DNA of 64,000 nucleotides from Thuidium tamariscinum (Eukaryota; Streptophyta; Bryopsida; Hypnales; Thuidiaceae). Shown here piece by piece: positions 23,405-33,196 of this stretch (position 1 is the stretch's first letter; each line of letters starts with the position of its first letter). The translations under genes and the position numbers were made by a program. The notes under the pieces are model-generated. The model made no database searches, was not told the origin of the DNA, and was given only the letters and a program-made list of their open reading frames with translations. The DNA lies in the NCBI GenBank assembly GCA_947034885.2, contig OX344757.2, positions 22,438,001 through 22,502,000 on the forward strand, given 5' to 3'.

Positions 23405-23440
23405 ATTTTGGCACAAATGAAACGGAATTTCATTGCAAGG
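23405..23440 (-). mobile_element. LINE 3'-tail fragment
   Basis: Reverse complement of the TTGCAATGAAATTCCGTTTC / ATTTGTGCC tail also found at 24082-24120 and 49863-49907, and similar to the LINE end at 43128-43157. A second degraded piece lies at about 23495-23520. Confidence 0.5.
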
Positions 23441-23710
23441 AACTCGTATTTTATCTTTCAACGTGCCAAACTGCCAATTTATTTATTTACTTAACAAATG
23501 AAACGGACTTCATTGCGAATTCGAAGGAACGTGAGAATTTTAACGTGCCAGTTCTTAAGTCACACGGGTTTCAGCATCCACAGATTCAGCGAGTGTGTGC
23601 ACTAAGAGCATCTCCAGCCAGCGTTCGAGAAGTTCGTTGAGCTGCCCCAGTTATTAGACTCCTCTTTGCAAGGTAGAAGCTCAGGGTCACTTCACGGCAT
23701 GCGCGACGTT

Positions 23711-23971
23711 CCTGTAAACGAAACTTACGTGGCGCAGTTGGATTTACCCCGGGGTAAACACTGAAATTTTTTATTTTTTTCAAAATTTATTTTTTTCAAA
23801 TTCTGAATTCATATTTGGATTCGGAGACCCCGAATTAGGTGGAGATGACCTTCACACAACCAAAAAACCCAACAAAACATAAACTCCAAAATCCTTATCA
23901 ACCCCTGGTAAAAACAAGTTTTATCTACCGGGGGCTCAATTTACCCACGCCACGTAAGTTTCATTTACAGG
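23711..23971 (-). mobile_element. MITE related to 32173-32705, without the nested insert
   Basis: TIRs CCTGTAAACGAAACTTACGT and its near-complement at the right end (CACGTAAGTTTCATTTACAGG). The interior (GGTAAACACTGAA..., CAAATTCTGAATTC, GGAGACCCC, then ACCAAAAAACCC) is the reverse complement of the interior of the MITE at 32173-32705. Where that one holds a 273-bp TA-type MITE, this copy has a single TA (in GAATTAGG, about 23834). No clear TSD found. Confidence 0.65.
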
Positions 23972-24081
23972 ATTTAACATCCTGCTCTTCACATTGTCGC
24001 TATCCAAAGTCGAGAGGCCATCGGATTCGCTATCTAAAAGAATGGACAATAAATAGGCCTCAAAATCTACAGGTTGGACTT

Positions 24082-24120
24082 CTTTTTTTTGGCACAAATG
24101 AAACGGAATTTCATTGCAAG
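24082..24120 (-). mobile_element. LINE 3'-tail fragment with poly-T start
   Basis: Poly-T (24082-24090) followed by GGCACAAATGAAACGGAATT and TCATTGCAAG, the reverse complement of the LINE 3' tail. It lies next to sequence related to the PIF-like MITE family (GGCCATAGAGTGAAGCC at about 24144). Confidence 0.55.
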
Positions 24121-24543
24121 ATGAGATTGGACCTTTCAGTTGGCCATAGAGTGAAGCCTTCAAAGGCCAAAGTCCAAGTCCAAAGTCCAAATCTACACCA
24201 TTTTTTGGACTTCTATCATCTCCTCTCTACATAAATCCATCCAATTTTTAAAATATTTCTTAAAACCTACCCCACATGATAATTTTTTCAAGTAAATATT
24301 TTTTTTAAACATATAAGAATAATCAAAGATAGCCTTAAAAAAAATCATAGCAAATGTTTTCATCATCAATCAAGGAATATGAAGGGTATAATAAATGAAA
24401 TAAGAATGTAGCATTGGTCATAGAAGAGATATAGGTTCATTGAATGCAAAGACTCTCTATTGTAATGGTCGAGACTAAGATTCAAACCCAAATGGCAAAA
24501 ATAATATAACTAAAAAATAAAGATAAAAATTGAAATTGAAAGA
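24121..24543. other. AT-rich DNA with a PIF-like MITE scrap
   Basis: Around 24140-24220 there is sequence like the PIF/Harbinger-like MITE interior (GGCCATAGAGTGAAGCC, then AAAGGCCAAAGTCCAAG). Nothing recognised beyond that. Confidence 0.4.
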
Positions 24544-24548
24544 CCTTC

Positions 24549-27500
24549 TGTGGCAACCTAGAATTCACCTAAGCAGGTTCTTAAGCAAAATACGGGAAGA
24601 GGGATCTATTCAATCCCCATTTTTTATTTTTTTTTCTTAGTTTCTACACATAATTGGGACCAAGACCGAAAACCGGAAAACCCTAGACCGTAAACCAGAA
24701 ACTACGTTAAGGGACAGCGTATGAAATCTCGGATTCCGCCCACCTAGCGACCGAGACCGGATAGGTAATGAGTGGCTACCGAGTCTAGAGATCGTCGGGA
24801 TCTCTCCCACGTGACCAGACTGGTTTAAACCTAACGGTCAATAATTAATGCCGGGGGAAAAAGTATAAGACCAGGGAAGCAGGGCCAGGTCCTGCCACTT
24901 TCTTGCACGCAGTTCGAGAAAGGGTTTCCGGCCAGAGATAGAGTATTCGGTCTACAGACAGAGAGAAGGGATTGATAAACTGTCAATCCGGTCTGGTACA
25001 TAGTTGAGCGAATAGCACTACGCTAGCTGACAGGTTCTTGAGCGCGGGAGGTTTAGTTAAGTTGGACCGCGCCTAGATTGTGTAGGCGTCAAGTGAGAGA
25101 TGGCAGAAGAGGTGCAGGAAGGAAGGATTCTAGCCTTCCGGAATGTGAATCCGGTCGTGCCAACTGACGCACAAGACAAGAGGGAGCTGGAGGAAGACCT
25201 CAGGCAGATGGGCTGCGAGGGGTTCATGGCTCACCCCTGGAACCTGAAGGATGAGGCGATGGTGGAGGAGCTACTGGCCGGCCAGACCAACGAGTGGAAA
25301 GGGACGGTCCGGGCGTTGCCAAAGGAGTGGAGTGCAGCGATGTGGCGCAAGGTATACGCCTTCGAGCAAGGAGGAGATGCGACGGGCACCCGGACGGACA
25401 AATTCCACCAAGGGAAGTTCCGCAAGCCCACCAACCCGAAGGACGGCTTTACAGTAGCAGAGTGTGTGTCTGCTAGACACAAGAGGCTACTGCGGTTCAT
25501 GATGGCGATCTTGAACCCGGATAGACCTAGTAGGATTACGGTCACCGTGGCCAACACTGTCTTTGGTGCACTGTCGGGAGACAGGAAGATAGATTGGGGG
25601 TTAGTTATGAGGGACCGGATGGACCGAATGGTGAAAGGAATTGGGAAATCTAAACCCTCTCCCATTTCACCATTCCTGTTTCATCTGTATCATTCGTTAG
25701 ACCTCTTGAGAGAGAAGGAGATGGAAGCTTACGAGGTAGGGGCTGCATTGATAGAGTATGAGATTGCAGACCCGGAAGCGGAAAATGACCAAGATGAGGA
25801 GGACTCCGAGGATGAGAGTCAGGAGGGGCATCAAGGAGGCACACAAGAAGTAGAGGAGGTTCCAGAGGTAGGAAGAGAGGATCCACCTCTAGAAACCCCT
25901 GTAGTAGTTGGGGAAGCCCAGAGGTTAGATCCGGTCTGGGAACAGGATCCCTTGCTAAGGATCCTGCGAGACCTGGAAGATTTCAGAAAGCACCACCTAG
26001 AGGAGAGAGGGTTATTACGGGCCATAAGCCAAGCCTTAGGCTCTATTCCCCCCTCCAAGATCATGGAGGTGTTGGGAGAATTGATTCAGGAGGCTCATGA
26101 TAGTCGGGACAGAGAGGAGGTACTTCGGCTAACAAATCAGGTCTCAGCCCTGAGGAGGGAGCTCCATCACACTCAGGAGGAGCTGGATGAAGAGAGACGC
26201 CTCACCACGCAGGCCCGGAACACACTCGGAGAAATCCGAGAGTTCATCACGCATCCGGGTGAAGTCGTCAACAAAGCCATGCTTTTCGACAGGAAGGTCT
26301 TGGAAGCAGGCAAGATGGTGGGTCCTCAGATGCTTACAGCTCTGGTGGCCTACAACAAGAAAATGGAGGCAGCGCTGGAGAAGTGGCGGTCAGTAGTCAC
26401 GGAGGTCCAAGCTAGTTCTGCTCCGGTCTCAGGACCGGAAAAGACAAAGATGGAGAAGGAGCAACCGAAGGATCAGCCACCACTAGCAGCTGTCGAGGTA
26501 GAAGCCGGCATATATGAACCGGCGAAGGAAGAGGGAACCAGGACCGACGCAGTGGAGGAGGAATCTGTCCCACCGGCCCGGATTGAAGAGCCCAGGGTTT
26601 CTCAACCCGAGAAGACCAAGGAGCCGGAACCCGAGCCGATTGTGTTGAGGGAGATAATCCGCGGAACTACACCACCAAGGGAGAAGACCAAGTTCATCAC
26701 CTTGTTGGATGATTCTCCAAGCAAGTCATCACCCACGGTCATCACACAACCAAAGACCGGAGGGGAAGCGAAGGCAACGGTGCAGGTCCGCTCTATACTA
26801 AAGACCGGATCTGGATCCGGGTCACCAAGCCAGGGACCAGCCCGGACTACCGAGAGAGTGGGGGAGCAGACCCCGCAAAGCAAGATAGTGCACCACCCGC
26901 CCATCACCGGATTCAAGAAGAAGACCGCGGAGACATCCAAGGTGAAGCGGAAGGCCCGGGATGAAGAGGAAGAGGAGTCAGATGAGGAAGATGAGGACTC
27001 GGAGGAAGAGACCGACTCCGGTGATGAGTCGGAACAGTACTCAGATGCGGACCAGGCATTGGCAGAGACCACGAAGACCAGGGCCAGGGCGCGGGGTAAG
27101 ACCAAACCGAAACCCAAGCCCATCAAGATGTACCGGTCTCCGAAGAAGCAGCCAGCCCGGAAAGGTGCGTCGCCTCTCAAGAAGGCGAGGAAATAGGGGG
27201 CATTAATTACAGGTAGATAGGAAGGCGGCTAAACCAAGTTATATTTAGGTTAGGAACTTTTGAACTTAGACCGGATCCAGATATGTAGGATCTGTGATCC
27301 TATTTTGTTGGTATTTTTGTAGTTTTGTGGAAGTCAACCTACCCAAGTTGTAGAGGAATGTGAGGTGGCATTCTTGGCGGCTGGTGTTGATTCCATTTGC
27401 ACTTTTAGGTTTTCTTGCAGTTTAGTATTTAAACCCGGTTCGTAATTGAATCCGGGCGCGCATTATGTTATCTTACTTTCACAAGTTTTTGTGTTGCAAA

Positions 27501-28464
27501 TACAAGTCAGAACCTTTTCTGATTCACTCTGAAGTGGACTGTGTGCATGGGACCTTGTTAAAGTCTTATAGTGATGGTTAGGATTGCAACCTTGTGTGGA
27601 TAAGTGTGTGCCCGGATGGTCAGTTTATCCGGTCTCTGGACTTAAAGTGAATTCGGTTTTGATAGGGAATTTGTGCAGGATCCCACAGTGCTTTCTGAAA
27701 CAGGTCTAGGGAGTATTTGATAGAGATAGACACTTGTAGAGTCTGGGTTTGAGATCGGGAGCGTCCGGCCAAATGCCAACTGAATGGTGATCCGGTCTCT
27801 GTAGAAGAAAGAAGGACTAAGTGAGGAAATTCAGCTCTCTTGCATAAGCTACCGCCCTTGTTCTACCAGGGATTAGACTAACTGGTTCTTCCGTCGTTGT
27901 AGTCTTTGTTAGGATTAGGCAGGAGTGCTTGCGTGACCTGCTGGGTCGGATTAGTCCCGGTCCAGTTGTGAGGTATTCCGGTCTGTTTGTAGTAGTAGTT
28001 TCTTTTTACTCATAAGTGGAACTTCTGACACTTTAAAACTTGAAGGGTAGGAGTAAGCTTCCTTCCTAAACGCCCAAACAAGCAGATCCCTCTTGTTATC
28101 GAGGTAAAACTTATACTTGGTTACTATACTAGGGACTGGACCAGCTACTAGTATCCGGTCTTTAGTCCCATATCTAGTGAGCGTAAGCATCAAGGTGGTG
28201 AACATACAGGTATAGATAGATAGACTTAGTTTGGAAGGATAAAGGATTGATCTGGTAATCAGGTCCAAGGAAATCTTAGGAACGTTGGAGACCAAGACCG
28301 GATCAGTCTTTTGCTTGGGTTTTGTTGTGATAACCACTAACGTATTCCGGTCTTTCGTCAACTTTCGACCAAATCCCTTGGGAACGATACACGAGTCACT
28401 TTAAGGCTAATTTAGTGCATTCTAAAGCCTTAGAGAAGGAATTGTGCTTTCCTGTGCTACGACA
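24549..28464 (+). mobile_element. LTR-like element (TG...CA, 5-bp TSD) carrying a 698-codon ORF
   Basis: The insertion begins TGTGGCAACCTAG and ends GTGCTACGACA, flanked by CCTTC on both sides (24544-24548, 28465-28469). TG/CA ends plus a 5-bp duplication are the signature of retroviral-type integrase. I find no second copy of the ends inside, so it is not a normal two-LTR element: either a very long solo LTR that contains an ORF, or a derived non-autonomous unit. A possible TATA (AGTATAAGACC, about 24869) precedes the ORF. No gag zinc knuckle, protease, RT or integrase is visible. The octamer TCCGGTCT/AGACCGGA occurs 13 times. Confidence 0.7.
25100..27196 (+). CDS. 698-aa acidic/coiled-coil/basic protein of the LTR-like element
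   Basis: Long intact ORF, ATG at 25100, TAG at 27194-27196. Layout: a globular N-terminal ~215 residues (contains AHPWNLKDEAMVEELL and PFLFHLYHSLDLLREKEMEA) that faintly recalls plant transposon-associated domains of unknown function; an acidic stretch (about 225-260); a helical, coiled-coil-like region (about 325-400, ALRRELHHTQEELDEERR); a Pro/Glu/Lys-rich low-complexity part; a strongly acidic run (about 620-645, DEEEEESDEEDEDSEEE); and a basic tail (about 657-698, KTKPKPKPIKM ... SPLKKARK) fit for nuclear import and nucleic-acid binding. No catalytic motif seen. Being intact inside an otherwise decayed neighbourhood suggests recent insertion or selection. Function unknown; a nuclear DNA-binding role is inference. 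Confidence 0.75.
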   Translation: MAEEVQEGRILAFRNVNPVVPTDAQDKRELEEDLRQMGCEGFMAHPWNLKDEAMVEELLAGQTNEWKGTVRALPKEWSAAMWRKVYAFEQGGDATGTRTDKFHQGKFRKPTNPKDGFTVAECVSARHKRLLRFMMAILNPDRPSRITVTVANTVFGALSGDRKIDWGLVMRDRMDRMVKGIGKSKPSPISPFLFHLYHSLDLLREKEMEAYEVGAALIEYEIADPEAENDQDEEDSEDESQEGHQGGTQEVEEVPEVGREDPPLETPVVVGEAQRLDPVWEQDPLLRILRDLEDFRKHHLEERGLLRAISQALGSIPPSKIMEVLGELIQEAHDSRDREEVLRLTNQVSALRRELHHTQEELDEERRLTTQARNTLGEIREFITHPGEVVNKAMLFDRKVLEAGKMVGPQMLTALVAYNKKMEAALEKWRSVVTEVQASSAPVSGPEKTKMEKEQPKDQPPLAAVEVEAGIYEPAKEEGTRTDAVEEESVPPARIEEPRVSQPEKTKEPEPEPIVLREIIRGTTPPREKTKFITLLDDSPSKSSPTVITQPKTGGEAKATVQVRSILKTGSGSGSPSQGPARTTERVGEQTPQSKIVHHPPITGFKKKTAETSKVKRKARDEEEEESDEEDEDSEEETDSGDESEQYSDADQALAETTKTRARARGKTKPKPKPIKMYRSPKKQPARKGASPLKKARK

Positions 28465-28469
28465 CCTTC

Positions 28470-28749
28470 TAGTCCAATCCGACAGTTGAGATCTTATTAG
28501 TTTCTAAAAGAAACTTGACGAATTCTCAACTATAGTTTAGGTTGACAAAAAAATGGCAATCCAAACTATGGTCAAGAATCCATCACCATATTTGAATTTG
28601 GCTACTATATGTAGGCAATTTTGGAGACGTCAAATTCTCATGGACTTTGGAGTGTATAAAGGCTCAAGAGGCCAAACTCATTGTTTCCTAGAATTTGATT
28701 GGTGGAAATTGATGGACTCTCAACCTTTGGCCATAGTGTGAAGTGCTCC
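28470..28749. mobile_element. Right part of a PIF/Harbinger-like MITE
   Basis: Matches the right half of the MITE at 63400-63870: GTTGAGATCTTATTAG, GGACTTTGGAGTGTATAAAGG, AAGAGGCCAAACTCA, ATTGGTGGAAATTGATGGAC and TTTGGCCATAGTGTGAAG. The left half is not recognisable beyond the LTR-like element. Confidence 0.6.
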
Positions 28750-29424
28750 TTAGAAAGTAAGCACTTATGAGGGAAAAAGATTTTTTGAAGAAATTTTTCA
28801 ATCCAATATTTTCAATATTTTTAGTAGGAAGAAAAATGGGGAACACTGTAGTGCAAATTTTAATTAGAAATTTTGCACAAAGAATGAAATAAATACAATT
28901 TTTGAAGTCAAAGATATAGAAGTTGCTATCACAAATCATAGGACATAACCAGAATGAAAGAAAGCATCTGCTAGAATAGACCAAGATAATGCAAAGAAAC
29001 AAAATTGATAACGGGTAATTGCAAAAAATACTTGACAGTTTGGTTGTGTTTTGCTTTTGGAGCGCTATAAATTTTGAAATATGAATCCAATGCCAAAATC
29101 AAAAATCTATTCCTAGATATTTAACAGAAATTGAACCTCTTATTTTTAAAATTTTTAAAATAATTTTGTATTTAAAAGGTTTTTTTAATTTGTCACACTC
29201 TAATATAGAAGGATTTTTTATACTATTGAACAGTTAGAATTAATGATTTTCACTTTAAATTTCTATAGTATACTTCCCTAAAGTAGATATATTCCTATTA
29301 AAGGATATTCAAAAATACATTATTTTATATCCTCCACATTTGTACAAACAGGCCTCTCTTGTGTATGCAATTCCAAACATTAGAAATGGTTTTGATCTCA
29401 TTTTTTTGGTCAACTCAAATATTG
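28750..29424. other. AT-rich intergenic DNA, no gene seen
   Basis: Nothing recognisable; short ORFs only. Confidence 0.5.
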
Positions 29425-29660
29425 TAAGAACCAACATCATATGAATGTCTATTAAATTAATTGTTGATATTTTAAATACTATAAAATGGACCTCCATTGC
29501 TTCCGTCGTGTCACGTCCGTCCGTCAGGATGTCCGTCCGCTGACGTGACAGGGAGCCGAGCGTCCGTCAGGATGAAATTCACGACAGAATCCGCGACAGA
29601 GGATGAAAAATCGTCGACAGGGCCGTCCACCGTCGACCGGACCATCCAGGATAGAATCGA

Positions 29661-29855
29661 ACCGATTAGGGCTAGCCGGCTGTAAACTTCAGAGCCTTGT
29701 AACTTTTGCAAAAAGTTTTCAAATTGGGCAAATGAGATGTTTTTCGGCATCTACAGTTTCTGTAGATGCCGAAAAACATCTCATTTGCCCAATTTGAAGA
29801 CTTTTTGCAAAAGTTACAAGGCTCTGAAGTTTGCAGCCGGCTAGCCCTAATCGGT
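29661..29855. repeat. Long near-perfect hairpin (~95-bp arms)
   Basis: Arms 29661-29755 and about 29762-29855 are almost perfectly complementary (ACCGATTAGGGCTAGCCGGC ... GCCGGCTAGCCCTAATCGGT outermost, GTAGATGCCGAAAAACATC at the centre). Transcribed, this would give a long double-stranded RNA. It lies inside the hAT-like element. Confidence 0.9.
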
Positions 29856-30070
29856 GGACGGCCTCGTCGACGACCCTGTTAACGGTCGACGGCCTCGTGG
29901 ACGGCCCTGTCGACGGTGGACGGCCTCCTCGACGGCCTTGTCGACGGTCGACGGCCCTGTTAACGGTCGACGGCCTCGTGGACGGCCCTGTCGACGGTGG
30001 ACGGCCTCCTCGACGGCCCTGTCGATGGTGGACGGCCTTGTCGACGGCCGACGGACTTCATCCAGGCCGT
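29856..30070. repeat. GTCGACGG-rich array with 81-bp higher-order period
   Basis: Short units around GTCGACGGCC and GTGGACGGCC. CTGTTAACGGTCGACGGCCT recurs at 29876 and 29957, giving an 81-bp higher-order repeat. ORFs through it are artefacts of the periodicity. Confidence 0.8.
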
Positions 30071-30525
30071 CCACGACGCCGTCAGCATTCGGGACGGCCT
30101 CTGACGCGTCCTGACTCGTCACGACTGACGCGTCATGACATCCGGACGGGAAAAGCCCACGTCACGTCGGGATAGACAACCCTGAAATGGACACTTCTTT
30201 CAATTTTTGCATACAACAATTTGAAATGATGTATACTAACATGCCAAGGTACAAAGTTTTTTGGGAATTCTAAGAAAAATAATTTAAAAAAAGATAAAGT
30301 AATTCAAATGCATGATGAAAAAACAAGATTTAGACATGGCTAACTTTGAAATTAATTTTTTTTTCAAATTACAACGAATTTTTTCTTCAAACTTCGATGG
30401 TTTTGTATAATATATTGTATGCTACAACTTTCATATGTATACTTTGAGACTTTGTATATTGATCCTTATGGTATGGTTGTTTGGAAAAAAAATTGATTTG
30501 GACTCAATTTTGTTAGTCATTGTAT

Positions 30526-32163
30526 CTTTTTAAGACAAATTTATTTGTGTAGTTTATAGTTTGTTGAAATGAAAGATGAGCATTACAATAGTCATTCAAA
30601 ATTAATAGAAATAGAAATGAAACTTAATAGTATACTGATCATCTTAGAAGAATACTACAACTTGAAAAGATCAAAGAAGTACCTTTTGTATTAAATAAGT
30701 ATCATTATCAATACTTTGCAATATTTTCAAATAAAACTTATATTTTGCACTTAATACATAGCTTTTTTTGTCTATTTTTTTACCAAATTAATTTAAATTT
30801 GCAACAAGAAATAGTTAGATTTGATTGATTGAATTTTGCAAGAAGCTTGAAGGTCCATCTTAAATTTCATTGACAACAAAAGAATAAATTTTCTACAATC
30901 TAAAACTGAAAAGATTTTAATAAGTTAACATTGTAAATCTTAGAATTTGTGAACTTATAAGTTTTGAAGTTATTTATAGATACTATATAAAGATTATCTA
31001 ATTTGTCTAAATATTGCTCAATAAGCATTTAATATAGAATCAATGACTATGTAGTAGGATGATAAAACTTTCCATTTTGCACACATTTTCAAGTGTAGAA
31101 CTTCATCATCAAATTAGATATATCACTCAATTTGGGCTACTTAAATAATTTTGCCACTCAACAAATGGCACCATTATTGCCATGTAAGAAGTTTAAATAA
31201 GGCATGTTTGAATAAATTAAGTAACAAGCCTTTTGAGGATGTATCGGTGGCACTATTGAAAAATTTAAATGATAGCATCAAATAATCCACTGGCTAGAGT
31301 AGGATCACAAAATTATTGGGTGTAAACCAAGTAAAAGATATAACATTTTATGGCCTTCATATTGTAATTGTCTCAATGAAAAATATTGCATGTGGCTATT
31401 ATAGATGAATTAAATTACCTTAATAGGTTCACTTTCTATTTGTTGACGTAGCTAATTTGTAGAGTGACCACTTCAAAATTTAGTAACTAATTCATATTTT
31501 GTCTAAAACATATAAATCTAGTCCCCATTGCTTTAAGGTAACTATACCTAATTGACTATTTTCTAAAACCACCCCCTATAAACCCTTACAAACAAATTAT
31601 CTTGTTTGTGGACAAAACACATTTGAGAAGACCAACACTAATGTTTTTTTTATTGGTTAAAAATCACCAAAATTCACTCACCATCCATATACTTTGATTT
31701 TACTATAGGAATTTAAAGAGTAGAATTTTTTTTGCCTAATTTCATTATCCACTTATTGTATTTAGTCATCTAGCCTCATGCCAAAAGCTCATATTGCCAT
31801 CAAATTCAATAAGGACAATTATGTAATTGTTTGTACTACTCTCATTCTAGCCATACATTTGTAACAACGTTGCTGAATCTTAGCCATTAGATCATATTTT
31901 GAATTCTCACTAGTATACATCTAATATGAAAATGGATATGTTGATTGTTTGCTTTTTCATCAAAATCTATGTGTAGTCAAAATTCACTAATGTTGATCTC
32001 TTTAGCAAAATTATTTTCTCCCTAGAATGAATAGGCATAGCTACTTCATTGAAAGTTCATCCAAAATTATCGCCACTACTTAGAAAAAACTAAATCACTA
32101 AAAAAACCATTGGATGATGCACAGAGAACTGGTTAAATTACATTAATTTCTTGGTGTTCATCA
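30526..32163. other. AT-rich intergenic DNA, no gene seen
   Basis: No ORF or repeat family recognised. Confidence 0.5.
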
Positions 32164-32172
32164 TTCCATGGC

Positions 32173-32705
32173 AGAACGTTAAATCATAGCATCGAAGGTG
32201 GGCCCAGCGGGATAAATCTCATTTTACTAGGGGTTGACAAGGGTTTGGGGTTTATATTTGTGTTGGTTTTTTTGGTATGTTTGAGGTCCCCCAAGCTAAG
32301 GTAGGTACACGCAAAAGCGCCCTGTTCCTAAAAGCGCCATCTACAATGCACATACATTTCCGAAATCAGTCATGTTCACAGACTGTAAATGGCACTTTCA
32401 GAAACAGACTTTGACTGTTAATAACTTTTGCATACGGTATCCAAATCCTGCGTTCTTTGGTGTGTTGGAACATGCTTTCACTTGCCAACAAGACTACATA
32501 AAAATTTGAACTAATTAATAGCAGGAACTAGGCTCAGTATGAATAAGTGGCGCTTTTGGGTGTACCTACCTTAATTTGGGGTCTCTGATTCTGATTCTGA
32601 ATTCTGAATTTGAAAAAAAAAATGAAAAAAAAAATTCAGTGTTTTCCCTGGGGTAAATCCAGCCTGCGGGGGGGCCCACCTTCGATGGTATGATGTAACA
32701 CAAGC
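32173..32705. mobile_element. MULE-like MITE with 9-bp TSD, hosting a nested MITE
   Basis: CATTCCATG flanks both sides (32164-32172, 32706-32714). TIRs share ATCGAAGGTGGGCCC preceded by TCATANC, extending to about 34 bp. The interior matches the reverse complement of 23711-23971. Nine-base TSDs are typical of Mutator-like elements. The net length without the nested insert is about 260 bp. Confidence 0.7.
32299..32571 (+). mobile_element. TA-flanked MITE (Tc1/mariner-Stowaway-like), copy 1
   Basis: 273 bp with TIR AGGTAGGTACAC / GTGTACCTACCT and TA on each side. Nested within the MITE at 32173-32705, whose relative at 23711-23971 has the empty TA site. Contains GACTGTTAATAACTTTTGCA, shared by all three copies. 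Confidence 0.85.
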
Positions 32706-32714
32706 CATTCCATG

Positions 32715-32891
32715 TGACCAGCATCAAACAAAGAGCTGTTGAATCTTGTGAACAAAGATATTCCATCTCTCTGGATCACAGTGGGCAGGACAAAGACATC
32801 TCACACAAATTAATGTGTCTGAAGTGAGGGTGGAATGGGTGCTGCTAAGTTACATTTATGCCCATGACCTCTGTATGATCAGGATTCAAAA
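32715..32891. other. Unique spacer before the LINE
   Basis: No feature recognised. Confidence 0.4.
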
Positions 32892-33196
32892 CTGAGAATT
32901 TTAAATTCAGTTTCCAGCACATGGGGAGAAATGGCGGAAGCGTTGCTCCGAAGGCGCTCCAGCAATGTGAGCGCTCCATGAGCGATCAAGCGATCCGCAA
33001 CCGCCAGGAATTGTTTTTCGTCCAACTGTAGCAAGGGTGTTCGTTTTAAACGTACATTTTTCTCCTCAGTACCTCCGGGTGCAAGGAGCCTGTTAGAGTG
33101 GGGCAGAGTTTTTAGCCGAATTAGGGTTATTTTAGGGTTCTGCTAATCGCGCTTAGGGCCTAAGCCAAATCAAGCTGCCCGGATGCCAGATACGTG

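Larger units (their letters stand above)
29492..30184. mobile_element. Non-autonomous hAT-like element, GC-rich, 8-bp TSD
   Basis: Flanked by AAATGGAC on both sides (29484-29491, 30185-30192), and the paralogous repeat at 45655-46050 shows the uninterrupted site. The right end read inward is CAGGGTTGTCTATCCCGACG, typical in form of hAT termini; the left end is more diverged. Markedly GC-rich against AT-rich surroundings. Contains a long hairpin and a tandem array, no transposase. Confidence 0.7.
29425..30525. repeat. Older dispersed repeat, split by the hAT-like element
   Basis: 29425-29491 plus 30193-30525 align with the continuous stretch at about 45655-46050 (shared GTGAGAACCAACATCAT-like, CTTCAATTTTTG, AAAGATAAAGTAA, TTTTTTCTTCAAACTTC and TATGGTTGTTTG). 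The 45655 copy lacks the inserted 693 bp. Confidence 0.75.

Noticed and set aside
29831..30175. Overlapping ORFs encoding Arg/Asp/Gly-rich repeats
   Set aside because: Open in several frames because of the GTCGACGG repeat period; not a protein gene.
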